Assembly: GCA_049688015.1 (NCBI GenBank)
Contig: JBAVJZ010000099.1
Coordinates: forward strand, 1-20,591
DNA from: CSP1-8 sp049688015
GTDB lineage: Bacteria; Desulfobacterota; Deferrimicrobia; Deferrimicrobiales; Deferrimicrobiaceae
Reading direction: 5' to 3'
Length of the DNA: 20,591 nucleotides
Under the pieces are notes generated by a model that did not search any database, was not told the origin of the DNA, and saw only the letters and a program-made list of their open reading frames with translations. Each line of letters starts with the position of its first letter. Position 1 is the first letter of the stretch. This document shows, in pieces, positions 9,077 to 16,310 of this stretch. The position numbers and the translations under genes are program-made.

Positions 9077-11095
9077 TTGAAAACCGTCGGGCGGGAAATC
9101 ATGTGGAATCTGCCTCCCCTGACGGCTGTCGTCATGTATTCCCTGCTCGGCATGGTGATCCTCATCTTCGCCTGGGGGCTCTCCGAGCGGGTCGGGGCAT
9201 ACCGACGGGGAAGGGAGGAACGGGAAGACAGGCTGGACAACCTGTGGGAACGCGCGAGGGACGCCCTGAAGGTCGGCCTCGGGCAACAGAAGGTGCTCGA
9301 AAGGAAGATCGGCGGGCTGATGCACCTCGCCGTCTACTCCGCGTTCATCGTCCTGTTTCTTGCCACCTGCCTCGTCGCGGTGGAGTATGACTTCGGTATC
9401 CCTGTCCTGGACGGGAATTTCTACCTCGGCTTCAAGCTCTTTGCCGACACGTTCGGCCTGCTCCTTCTCGCCGGGATTTTCGTCGCCCTGGTGCGGAGGT
9501 CTCTCTTCCGGCCGAAAGGTCTTACCGGGGACGCCGACGACCTGCTGCAGCTGCTGCTGATCGGGGCGATCGGTGTAACGGGGTTTCTGGTGGAGGCGGT
9601 CCGCATCGCAGCGACGCACCCCGCGGCAGCCCCCGTGTCCTTCGTAAGCAACGCGATATCCCCCCTCTTCGCGGGTGCTTCGCTCGGGAGCCTGCTTTCG
9701 CTCCACCGGGGGCTCTGGTGGACGCACCTCCTTCTCGCCTTCGGTTTCCTCGCGACAATCCCCTTCTCCAAGATGTTCCATCTGGGAACGGGCGTCGTGA
9801 ACGTTTTTTTGCGTTCGTCGCGCCCTAGGGGGGCGCTCCAGCCGGTCCCGAACATCGAGGACGAAGAGAGGCCCGGAACCGTCAACGTGGAGGACTTCTC
9901 ATGGAAACAGCTCCTCTCCTCGGACGCCTGCACCAAGTGCGGCAGGTGCCAGGACGAATGCCCCGCGTTCGCCGCCGAGATGCCGCTGTCCCCCCGGGAC
10001 GTGGTCCTGAAGACAAAAGACCAGTTGAGCCGGGACCAGTTCTTTCGTCTTGTACCCTCTGCGGCATCCATCGACAAGAAAACGGGGAAGCCCGTTGTGC
10101 CGGCATTCACTTCCGAGGTTCTCTTCCCGGACGAGATCTGGGCGTGCACGACATGCCGTGCGTGCATGGAGGCGTGCCCGGTCCTGATCGAACACATCGA
10201 CATGATCGTCGACGTCCGCCGCGGGTACGTCGCGGATGCTAAGATCCCCGACTCCGCCCGCATCGCACTGCGGAAAATGGGGGACACCGGGAACCCGTGG
10301 GGATTGCCACAGGACGACAGGACCCAGTGGGCGCGCGGGCTTTCCGTCCCCTTCGCGTCGGACAAGAAGGAGTTCGAGTACCTGTACTGGGTGGGATGCG
10401 CCGGAGCGTACGACCCCCGGAACCAGAAGGTTACACGCACGATCGTCTCGTTGCTCAATCGGGCAGGCGTTGACTATGCCACGCTGGGTCTTGAGGAGAT
10501 GTGCTGCGGCGAGTCCGCCCGCCGTCTCGGGGAGGAAGGTCTCTTCCAGCTGGGGATGGTGGAGATGGTGAAGGAGGTATTCGCATCCTACCGCGTAAAA
10601 AAGGTCATCACCCAGTGTCCGCACTGCTTCAATACCTTCCGCAACGAGTATCCGCAGTTCGGGGTCAGCGTCGAGGTGATTCACCACTCGGTTCTGCTCC
10701 GGAACCTCATCGTGGAAGGAAAGATCACACCGTCAAAACCGATCAACCGCCTGGTGGCGTTTCACGATTCCTGCTATCTCGGCAGGCACAACGATATCTA
10801 CGACGCCCCGCGTGAAACACTCCAGTCCATTCCGGGGATCACCGTCAATGAACCGGAGAAGAGAAGGGAGAGGGGGTTTTGCTGCGGAGCCGGCGGAGGA
10901 GGCATGTGGCTCGAGATTCCGGGGAAGAGAATAAACCATATCCGTTTCGACCAGCTGATGCGCACCGGGGCGAATTCGACAGGCTCCTCTTGCCCGTATT
11001 GCCTCACCATGTTCGACGACGCCATCAAGTTCCACAATCTTGATGACACGGTCCAGGCAAAAGACATCGCGGAACTAGTCGCCGAATCCCTCTAA
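9077..11095 (+). CDS. Membrane HdrD-like Fe-S oxidoreductase, probable ETF:menaquinone oxidoreductase type
   Basis: This protein has 672 residues from TTG at 9077. Five membrane helices occupy the N-terminal 240 residues (NarI/HdrE-like; about 16-36, 84-104, 122-142, 158-178, 214-232), with His83, His217 and His235 as candidate heme b ligands. Then come two [4Fe-4S] motifs (Cys285/288/291/295 and Cys357/360/363/367) and two CCG domains (MCCGES, CPHCFNTF, HDSCYLG, FCCGAGGGG, CPYCLTMF). In acyl-CoA-oxidising anaerobes, family members accept electrons from electron-transfer flavoprotein and reduce menaquinone. The start is TTG at 9077, supported by AGGAG 7 nt upstream and by KTVGREIMWN aligning with the usual family opening; TTG at 9059 and ATG at 9101 are alternatives. 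No etfAB lies here, so the partner is inferred. Confidence 0.87.
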   Translation: MKTVGREIMWNLPPLTAVVMYSLLGMVILIFAWGLSERVGAYRRGREEREDRLDNLWERARDALKVGLGQQKVLERKIGGLMHLAVYSAFIVLFLATCLVAVEYDFGIPVLDGNFYLGFKLFADTFGLLLLAGIFVALVRRSLFRPKGLTGDADDLLQLLLIGAIGVTGFLVEAVRIAATHPAAAPVSFVSNAISPLFAGASLGSLLSLHRGLWWTHLLLAFGFLATIPFSKMFHLGTGVVNVFLRSSRPRGALQPVPNIEDEERPGTVNVEDFSWKQLLSSDACTKCGRCQDECPAFAAEMPLSPRDVVLKTKDQLSRDQFFRLVPSAASIDKKTGKPVVPAFTSEVLFPDEIWACTTCRACMEACPVLIEHIDMIVDVRRGYVADAKIPDSARIALRKMGDTGNPWGLPQDDRTQWARGLSVPFASDKKEFEYLYWVGCAGAYDPRNQKVTRTIVSLLNRAGVDYATLGLEEMCCGESARRLGEEGLFQLGMVEMVKEVFASYRVKKVITQCPHCFNTFRNEYPQFGVSVEVIHHSVLLRNLIVEGKITPSKPINRLVAFHDSCYLGRHNDIYDAPRETLQSIPGITVNEPEKRRERGFCCGAGGGGMWLEIPGKRINHIRFDQLMRTGANSTGSSCPYCLTMFDDAIKFHNLDDTVQAKDIAELVAESL

Positions 11096-11161
11096 ATAAT
11101 CCACCGAAATACAACTTTATTACTCAGGTTACAATTTCTGTTTTTATATAAAAATAAGTTT

Positions 11162-11191
11162 TTGTTATTCTACAATCTTTATTGTAGAATA
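11162..11191 (+). promoter_or_regulatory. Promoter with overlapping 11-bp inverted repeat (likely operator)
   Basis: TTGTTA (11162-11167) and TAGAAT (11185-11190) are spaced 17 nt apart, a good sigma70 layout. A perfect inverted repeat covers the spacer and -10: TATTCTACAAT (11166-11176), loop CTTT, then its exact complement (11181-11191). An 11-bp palindrome over a promoter fits a repressor or autoregulator site. The surrounding 11096-11231 spacer is strikingly AT-rich, with another palindrome TTTTATATAAAA at 11142-11153. A smaller inverted repeat, GATCC/GGATC at 11194-11207, lies in the leader. Confidence 0.6.
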
Positions 11192-11231
11192 CCGATCCGT
11201 AGGGATCCTGCCCCGCGGAGGCACCGAACAA

Positions 11232-12863
11232 ATGGATGAACTTACTCCAAATTATCTATCGAAAATATTAAGGAAACGAATCGAGAACCTCGGATATTCT
11301 TCCCTCAAGAAATTCGTTGAGGACAGGGAGGATTTCCGGTACAGTTACGAGTTGCTCCGGCAGGTTGTCTACGGTGGCAGGATACCCAGGGCAGAAACTC
11401 TCCTGGAGATCCTGCAAACGATGCGATTCTCCCCCTCCCAGATCCACAAAATGATGGAGCTCCATTTCGGGGGATTTCCGGGACGCGAACCATATGCCCC
11501 GGGGCGATCCGCCAGATTCCCCGAGACGGGGAAACGGGAGGAGCTCTCTCCGACGCAGGGGCAGGCCATCGCTGCCGGTGACGGAGCGGACGAGCCCGGC
11601 CTACCCGGCGCGCATATCGACCTGTTGTCCGACTCCCCGGAAGAGATCTCTGCGAGTCTGCTGCAATCCCTGCCGAAAATTCCCCTCAAGGGGAACGAGG
11701 ATTTCTGGATGATGTCACGGGCGCTTGCCCTCCAGGCCGAGCGTAAAGTATCGCGCATGGCGAAAAGGGAAGCCGACCAGCCGCTCCTGTTCGAAAAAGA
11801 ACCGGAGGCGATCTATCAGTTCCTCGTCCGGAAAACGAAAGTCCCCTCGTATATGTCGAAGGGAGAACCGCTGACGTTCGGGTTTGTCGAGGGGATCGAC
11901 TACCGGGACCGGTTCCGGGGAGCCCTTCTCGGCGCGGCAATCGGAGAGATCCTGGGCAGGGCTTCACAGGGGCTTTTCCCCCGGGACATCCGGGAACTGT
12001 ACGGAACGATCGATGGGGAATCGACACCAGATGCCTGGGGAGGACCGGGGCAGAACGACTCTCCGCCCGCCTGTCTTCTCCTGTCCCGCGCCCTTCTCAA
12101 ATCTCGCAAACTCGACCCCGAGGGGATTGCTTCCGTCTATTCAAAATCCCGGAGCCTGCCCGGAACGGCACACCATGCGGAGTTCGTCCGCAATCTGTCC
12201 GACCGGGGGTTCCCCTGGTTCGAAGCGGGGGCGACCGTTCCGGAGACGGCCCCCGCGGCGCGCCTCGCCCCGCTCGCCCTTCTGCGCGCGGGGAACTTCC
12301 GTCGCCTGAAGCTGGAGGCCGGGATCGAAGCAAGCATCACTCACCCCCACGCGGCGGCGATCGCAGGGGCAATCGTACAGACCGTCGCCATCGCGCGACT
12401 GTTGCACACTCCCGCCGGCGATCTCGATGTACTGGGATTCGCGCGTGGGCTCTCCCACGTCGTATCCGGCATCGAAGTCGACCGTTCCTCCCGGGGAAAA
12501 AGCGGAAGGACCGCCCCCGCGCTCTGGAGGAAGCTTGGCACCGAACTCACCGCCCTTCTCCTTCGCCGCGCCGAGATGGCGGATGTCCAGGAAGCTCTCG
12601 GAAATGGCGCATCCGTTTCGGAGGGAATTCCTTTCGCTTGGGCCTGTTTCCTCCGCAACCCCGCCGATTTCAGCGCCGCGGTCTTCTCCGCAGTAAATTT
12701 CGGCCACGAGGCCGAAGCGAACGGCGCGATGGTGGGCAGCATGGCCGGCGTCTACATAGGGGCAACGGGGATCCCGGAGGTGTTTCTCAGGGGATTGTCG
12801 TGGAGGGAGGAACTGCTCGCATCCGCGGACGGGCTCCTCGCTCTCGCCCGCCGCGACTCCTGA
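11232..12863 (+). CDS. ADP-ribosylglycohydrolase-like protein with N-terminal putative HTH region, metal motifs lost
   Basis: This protein has 543 residues. Residues 1-80 (NYLSKILRKRIENLGYSS, then YELLRQVVYGGRIPRAETL) are helical and resemble an XRE/Cro-type helix-turn-helix. Residues 85-215 look like a poorly conserved linker. Residues 224-520 follow the DraG/ARH fold: YRDRFRGALLGAAIGEILG, APAARLAPLALL, ASITHPHAAAIAGAIV and VNFGHEAEANGAMVGSMAG. The family's metal-binding TDDT appears as QNDSP (274-278), and the C-terminal GGDTDT appears as GHEAEAN (491-497). Loss of these aspartates suggests a catalytically dead ligand-binding or regulatory domain rather than an active ADP-ribosylhydrolase. 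The Shine-Dalgarno GGAGG is at 11217-11221. The first 100 bp of coding sequence are AT-rich like the upstream spacer. The ARH fold is fairly sure; the HTH call is weaker. Confidence 0.78.
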   Translation: MDELTPNYLSKILRKRIENLGYSSLKKFVEDREDFRYSYELLRQVVYGGRIPRAETLLEILQTMRFSPSQIHKMMELHFGGFPGREPYAPGRSARFPETGKREELSPTQGQAIAAGDGADEPGLPGAHIDLLSDSPEEISASLLQSLPKIPLKGNEDFWMMSRALALQAERKVSRMAKREADQPLLFEKEPEAIYQFLVRKTKVPSYMSKGEPLTFGFVEGIDYRDRFRGALLGAAIGEILGRASQGLFPRDIRELYGTIDGESTPDAWGGPGQNDSPPACLLLSRALLKSRKLDPEGIASVYSKSRSLPGTAHHAEFVRNLSDRGFPWFEAGATVPETAPAARLAPLALLRAGNFRRLKLEAGIEASITHPHAAAIAGAIVQTVAIARLLHTPAGDLDVLGFARGLSHVVSGIEVDRSSRGKSGRTAPALWRKLGTELTALLLRRAEMADVQEALGNGASVSEGIPFAWACFLRNPADFSAAVFSAVNFGHEAEANGAMVGSMAGVYIGATGIPEVFLRGLSWREELLASADGLLALARRDS

Positions 12864-12881
12864 CGCCGGGATCGGCCCCTT

Positions 12882-14024
12882 CTACCGCATCATGATCTCC
12901 TTGGCGATCACCATGCGCTGGATCTGGCTCGTCCCCTCGTAGATCTGGAGAAGTTTGGCGTCGCGCATCAGCTTCTCCACGGGATAGTCCCTCATGTAGC
13001 CATACCCGCCGTAGATCTGCACGGCGTCGGTGGTGACTCGCATCGCAAGGTCTGCGGCAAACGCCTTCGCGAAGGAGGATTCCTTGGTGTTGCGTTTCCC
13101 CGCGTCCAGAAGCCAGGCCCCCTTGTAGGTGAGGAGCCGGGCCGCCTCGATGTCCATCGCCATGTCGGCCAGCAGGAAGTGGATCGCCTGGTTCATGGCG
13201 ATCGGAACGCCGAACTGGACGCGCTCCTTCGAATACTGCATCGCCAGTTCGAACGCTGCACGGGCAACGCCCACGCTCATGGCCGCCACCGTGGGCCGGG
13301 CGTAGTCCAGCGTGATCATGGCGATCTTAAACCCCTCGCCCTCCTTCCCCAGACGGTTTTCGGCCGGGACCTTCACGTCCTCGAAGAGCACGTCTGCGGT
13401 GTCGGATGCACGCTGCCCCATCTTGTCTTCTTTCTTGCCCACGGAAACGCCGGGAAGCGATCTCGGCACGACGAAGGCCGACAGCCCCTTGTGCCCTTTG
13501 GAGCGGTCCGTGGAGGCAAACACCGTGTATTGCGCCGCGTAGCTGCCGTTCGTTATGAAGCATTTTCGGCCGTTGATGGTGTAACTGTCCCCCTCCCTTT
13601 TGGCGGTCGTCGCGATCCCTCCCGCGTCGGAGCCGGACCCGGGCTCGGTCAGACAGAAGGAGGCATACTGGAGTTTCTCCGCGAAAGGGGCGACAAACCT
13701 CTTTTTCTGGTCTTCCGTCCCCGTGACAAGAATCGGCGTCAGCGCAAGGCCGTTGCAGGTCATCGAGGTGGCGATCCCGGAACAGCCCCACGCCAGCTCC
13801 TCTTCGATGATGCATGTGTCCAGTGCCTTCAGTCCGAGGCCACCGTACTCTTCCGGGATGTACCCGCTCATCAGGCCGAGCCCGAACGCCTTCTCGAAGA
13901 TATCCTCGGGAAACGTCCCCGCATGGTCGCATTCGACCGCCCGGGGGCGGATCTCATTGGCGGCGAATTTTCTCGCCATATCCTGAAGTGCGGTCTGCTC
14001 CTGTGTCAGATCGAAGCCGATCAT
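12882..14024 (-). CDS. Acyl-CoA dehydrogenase, medium-chain (MCAD)-like
   Basis: This 380-residue FAD enzyme introduces the trans-2 double bond into acyl-CoA, passing electrons to ETF. Family blocks visible are LTEPGSGSDAGGI, KCFITNGSYA, KMGQRASDTADVLFEDVKVP and the C-terminal EKLMRDAKLLQIYEGTSQIQR. Glu363 in YEGTSQIQ is the expected catalytic base. The sequence tracks mammalian MCAD closely along its length, more so than short-branched or glutaryl types; chain length remains a guess. The ATG at 14024 overlaps the fadR-like stop as ATGA and has GGGAGG upstream; an earlier in-frame start 11 codons up lacks support. It shares the fadR promoter and operator, so acyl-CoA-responsive control is expected. 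It converges with the ADP-ribosylhydrolase-like gene, with 18 bp between stops. Confidence 0.93.
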   Translation of the reverse strand: MIGFDLTQEQTALQDMARKFAANEIRPRAVECDHAGTFPEDIFEKAFGLGLMSGYIPEEYGGLGLKALDTCIIEEELAWGCSGIATSMTCNGLALTPILVTGTEDQKKRFVAPFAEKLQYASFCLTEPGSGSDAGGIATTAKREGDSYTINGRKCFITNGSYAAQYTVFASTDRSKGHKGLSAFVVPRSLPGVSVGKKEDKMGQRASDTADVLFEDVKVPAENRLGKEGEGFKIAMITLDYARPTVAAMSVGVARAAFELAMQYSKERVQFGVPIAMNQAIHFLLADMAMDIEAARLLTYKGAWLLDAGKRNTKESSFAKAFAADLAMRVTTDAVQIYGGYGYMRDYPVEKLMRDAKLLQIYEGTSQIQRMVIAKEIMMR

Positions 14025-14650
14025 GTCCTGCCCTCCCTGCTCCGGGCTCCCCTGCAAAACCCATCCGCGAAGATACGGTAGATTTCGGACGCCGCGTCAG
14101 CCGGGTCGTATTTCCGTTTCCGGGACAGCACGTAGGCCAGCGCTATCTCGTCGAGGGCTCCGAACACCGCCCTGCGGGCCACCGCCACGTTCAACTCCTG
14201 CCGGAACACCCCTTCCCGTATCCCCTGTTCGAGTATCTCGCTGATCACATCGAGATATTCGAGAAATTTCACGGGAACGTATTCCTTCATGAACTTGTTG
14301 CTCTGCCGAAGTTCCACCTGGAGAACCTCGATGAGACCGGCTTCCCGGACGAGCAGGCTCATGTGGTTCTCGATGAAGATCTTCAGGCGGGAGAGCGCCC
14401 CCTCTCCTGAAGCGATGCGCTCCCGGACATCGGCCACGACCTCGGCCATCTTTTCCTCGAACAGGGATATGAGAAGGTCGTCCTTGTTCTTGAAATACAG
14501 GTAGATCGTCCCGTCGGCAACCCCTGCCGACCGGGCGATGTCGGATACCTTGGAACTGAAAAACCCCTTCTGGGAGAAGATTTTAATCGCCGCCCGCAGG
14601 ATGCGTTCCCGCTTTGCCTTTGCCCCCCCCCGGTCTGCCCGCCGTGGCAT
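14021..14650 (-). CDS. fadR: TetR-family fatty-acid degradation regulator, FadR (Bacillus type)
   Basis: This 209-residue repressor has an N-terminal TetR HTH (residues about 13-60) including GVADGTIYLYFKNKDDLLIS, a stretch nearly identical to that of B. subtilis FadR. The ligand domain also keeps VELRQSN, typical of that protein. FadR-type repressors release DNA on binding long-chain acyl-CoA and control beta-oxidation genes. The start at 14650 follows GGGAGGACGAA; a longer reading from 14677 would run through the operator. The stop overlaps the acyl-CoA dehydrogenase ATG (ATGA), forming a two-gene operon. A perfect FadR-like operator lies 13 bp upstream of the start, implying autoregulation. 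Confidence is high for TetR and good for FadR. Confidence 0.9.
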   Translation of the reverse strand: MPRRADRGGAKAKRERILRAAIKIFSQKGFFSSKVSDIARSAGVADGTIYLYFKNKDDLLISLFEEKMAEVVADVRERIASGEGALSRLKIFIENHMSLLVREAGLIEVLQVELRQSNKFMKEYVPVKFLEYLDVISEILEQGIREGVFRQELNVAVARRAVFGALDEIALAYVLSRKRKYDPADAASEIYRIFADGFCRGARSREGRT

Positions 14651-14662
14651 TTCGTCCTCCCT

Positions 14663-14680
14663 TGAATGAATCTTCATTCA
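14663..14680. promoter_or_regulatory. FadR-type operator palindrome
   Basis: TGAATGAA, 2 nt, TTCATTCA is a perfect 18-bp palindrome just upstream of the fadR-like start. It matches the known B. subtilis FadR box, whose half-sites are TGAATGA and TCATTCA. A binding protein of the same type is encoded immediately downstream. Confidence 0.8.
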
Positions 14681-14686
14681 TAATAA

Positions 14687-14716
14687 GGAGTACCATTTGT
14701 CACTTGGGGGTGTCAA
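14687..14716 (-). promoter_or_regulatory. Candidate promoter of the fadR-acyl-CoA dehydrogenase operon
   Basis: On the minus strand a perfect -35 TTGACA (14716-14711) is followed after 18 nt by a weak -10, TACTCC (14692-14687). The FadR-like palindrome lies directly downstream of the -10, where a repressor would block transcription start. Confidence 0.4.
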
Positions 14717-14723
14717 GCCATTC

Positions 14724-14742
14724 CCGGACCGATCGGGTCCGG
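14724..14742. other. GC-rich hairpin between the iclR-type and fadR-like genes
   Basis: CCGGACC and GGTCCGG form a perfect 7-bp stem with a 5-nt loop, 26 nt downstream of the IclR-family stop and just upstream of the fadR -35. No T-run follows on the minus strand, so it is at best a weak or factor-dependent terminator of the regulator gene. It could also be a binding site. Confidence 0.35.
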
Positions 14743-14768
14743 AGGGGGGAACGGAAGCGCCTGCCTTT

Positions 14769-15548
14769 CTACTCCCGATACCCGAGGAGGGTGGAGAGTT
14801 CCTTCGCCAGCCGGGTCACTTCGACGCTTATCACCGTTTCAATCCTTTCGTCCGTGACGCGGTTCGCCGGACCGGAGACGCTCAGGGCGCCGATCACCTT
14901 CCGGGTGTAATCGCGGATCGGGGAAGCGATGCAATGCAGCCCTTCCTCGAACTCCTCGAGATCGGTGGCGTACCCTTTTTCCCGAACAGTGCTGAGGTTG
15001 CGCAAGAGATCCTCGGCGGTCTTGATGGTGTTTTTGGTATAGCTGTGGAGTTCCGGATCGAGATGTTTGCGAAGGTCTTCCTCGGATTCGAACGCTACCA
15101 TCACTTTCCCGGCGGCGGTGGCATGCGTCGGCATGTGAAGACCGAGACGGGAAACGACCCGGACCGTGGTCGCCGGCTCAACCGAATCCAGGTACACGAC
15201 CTGGTTCCCCCGCAGGATCGACACGTAGCTCGTCTCCCCCGTCTTCGCAGCGAGTTCCTGAAGAACCGGTTTGGCCTGCTTCAGCATTCCCCTCTGGTGA
15301 ATGAAGGTCTGTCCCAGCTCGAGGCATCTTATCCCTAGACGGTAGTTCTCGTTCGCCTTGTTCTGCTCGATGTAGTTCCTCGACTGCAACGTCGCGAGGA
15401 TACGGAAAACGTTATTTTTATGAAGTTTAAGTTTCCTGCTTAACTCGGTGACGCCCAGTTCGTCCATATCCCCGTGAAACTCTTCAAGAACATCAAGGGC
15501 ATGCGAGACGGACTGGATGATGTAATTCGACTTGTCGCGCCTTACCAT
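14769..15548 (-). CDS. IclR-family transcriptional regulator
   Basis: This 259-residue protein has a winged HTH at residues about 8-72 (IIQSVSHALDVLEEFHG, then VTELSRKLKLHKNNVFRILATLQSRNYIEQ) and a C-terminal GAF-like effector domain (about 85-255) with HATAAGKVMVAF and GLHCIASPIRDY, both typical of IclR proteins. Such regulators respond to small organic acids or aromatic intermediates; the ligand cannot be read from sequence. Unlike many IclR genes it is monocistronic here, flanked by the fadR operon downstream and the end of the lysine operon upstream, so its target is unclear. A GGAGGAG Shine-Dalgarno precedes the ATG. Its own promoter contains a palindrome, suggesting autoregulation. Confidence 0.92.
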   Translation of the reverse strand: MVRRDKSNYIIQSVSHALDVLEEFHGDMDELGVTELSRKLKLHKNNVFRILATLQSRNYIEQNKANENYRLGIRCLELGQTFIHQRGMLKQAKPVLQELAAKTGETSYVSILRGNQVVYLDSVEPATTVRVVSRLGLHMPTHATAAGKVMVAFESEEDLRKHLDPELHSYTKNTIKTAEDLLRNLSTVREKGYATDLEEFEEGLHCIASPIRDYTRKVIGALSVSGPANRVTDERIETVISVEVTRLAKELSTLLGYRE

Positions 15549-15579
15549 ATCTCCTCCCTATGCGGGGTTAACATCGCAA

Positions 15580-15595
15580 TAACAAAACATTGTTA
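15580..15595. promoter_or_regulatory. Palindrome at the iclR-type gene promoter (candidate operator)
   Basis: TAACAA, 4 nt (AACA), TTGTTA is a perfect inverted repeat that begins immediately after the -10 of the regulator's promoter and covers the expected transcription start. Its placement fits autorepression by the IclR-family product. Confidence 0.5.
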
Positions 15596-15624
15596 CATAT
15601 ATTCCTTGTCCCAGGAACTGTCAA
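15596..15624 (-). promoter_or_regulatory. Sigma70-type promoter of the IclR-family gene
   Basis: On the minus strand TTGACA (15624-15619), a 17-nt spacer and TATATG (15601-15596) make a strong sigma70 match, 48 nt upstream of the ATG. It lies in an AT-rich stretch between this gene and the TPR lipoprotein gene. Confidence 0.65.
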
Positions 15625-15743
15625 TATAAAATATGCTTTTCTTCCATTTTCAATACCCATCGGGCCAAGTGGCGGAGGAATGTACAGGAACGGATGGTAT
15701 TTTTCGTTTTACTACGAAGTGCTCCCTGAAATATAAAACCTTT

Positions 15744-16310
15744 TCACTTCGGTTTGGGCTTCATGGAATCGATCATGGACCGCATCTTCGTGATCTCCGC
15801 CTTCAGGGATTCCCGGTAGGGATAATCCGGGATGTTTTCCAGGAGCGCCTCCCACGCCTGGACGCCCCCCTCGATATCCTTCTTGTCGTGGATCAGGATG
15901 ACCCCCAAATTGTAACGGGACTGCGAATGCCGGGGGTCGATCGAGATAACCTTCTTAAGTTCCTCGATCGCCTTGTCGGGGTCCCCTTTCCTCCGGTAGC
16001 AGACAGCCATGTCCGTCCTGACGTTCACGTTCCGGGGATCGAGGGCAAGGGCCCGCCGGTAATGTTCGATGGCCAGCTGATCCTGCCGGGTGTCGAAATA
16101 GAGGTTTCCGATGCCGATCAGGGCCTGGAGGTTGTTCGGGTCCTTCCGGAGAATCTCCTTGTAGTTCTCGATTTCATTCAGGGCGCTCAGGTTGATCGCA
16201 TCCCCCTCCACACCCCGGGAAGGCTCCTTCTTGCGACAGCCGCCTGCGGTAAGGAGCAGGAGCAGCATTACTCCCGCAGACGCCATCTTCCATGTCGCGT
16301 GCCGCTTCAT
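15744..16310 (-). CDS. TPR-repeat lipoprotein
   Basis: This 188-residue protein has a basic N terminus, a hydrophobic segment (MLLLLLTAGG) and Cys25 in an AGGC lipobox-like context, so it is probably a lipoprotein on the outer face of a membrane. At least three tetratricopeptide repeats follow (residues about 61-94, 95-128, 129-165), with the usual spacing of A, Y/G and P, for example AIEHYRRALALDPRN and AIEELKKVISIDPRH. TPRs are protein-binding scaffolds; the partner is unknown. The ATG overlaps the folK stop (ATGA), making it the last gene of the dap-folK operon. An upstream in-frame extension across folK is only a chance open frame. A 7-bp inverted repeat (15715-15721/15745-15751) spans the stop codon but has no T-run. 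Confidence 0.82.
   Translation of the reverse strand: MKRHATWKMASAGVMLLLLLTAGGCRKKEPSRGVEGDAINLSALNEIENYKEILRKDPNNLQALIGIGNLYFDTRQDQLAIEHYRRALALDPRNVNVRTDMAVCYRRKGDPDKAIEELKKVISIDPRHSQSRYNLGVILIHDKKDIEGGVQAWEALLENIPDYPYRESLKAEITKMRSMIDSMKPKPK

Noticed and set aside
15715..15751. A 7-bp inverted repeat (CGAAGTG/CACTTCG) around the TPR gene stop as an intrinsic terminator.
   Set aside because: The loop is 23 nt and no T-run follows on the minus strand.
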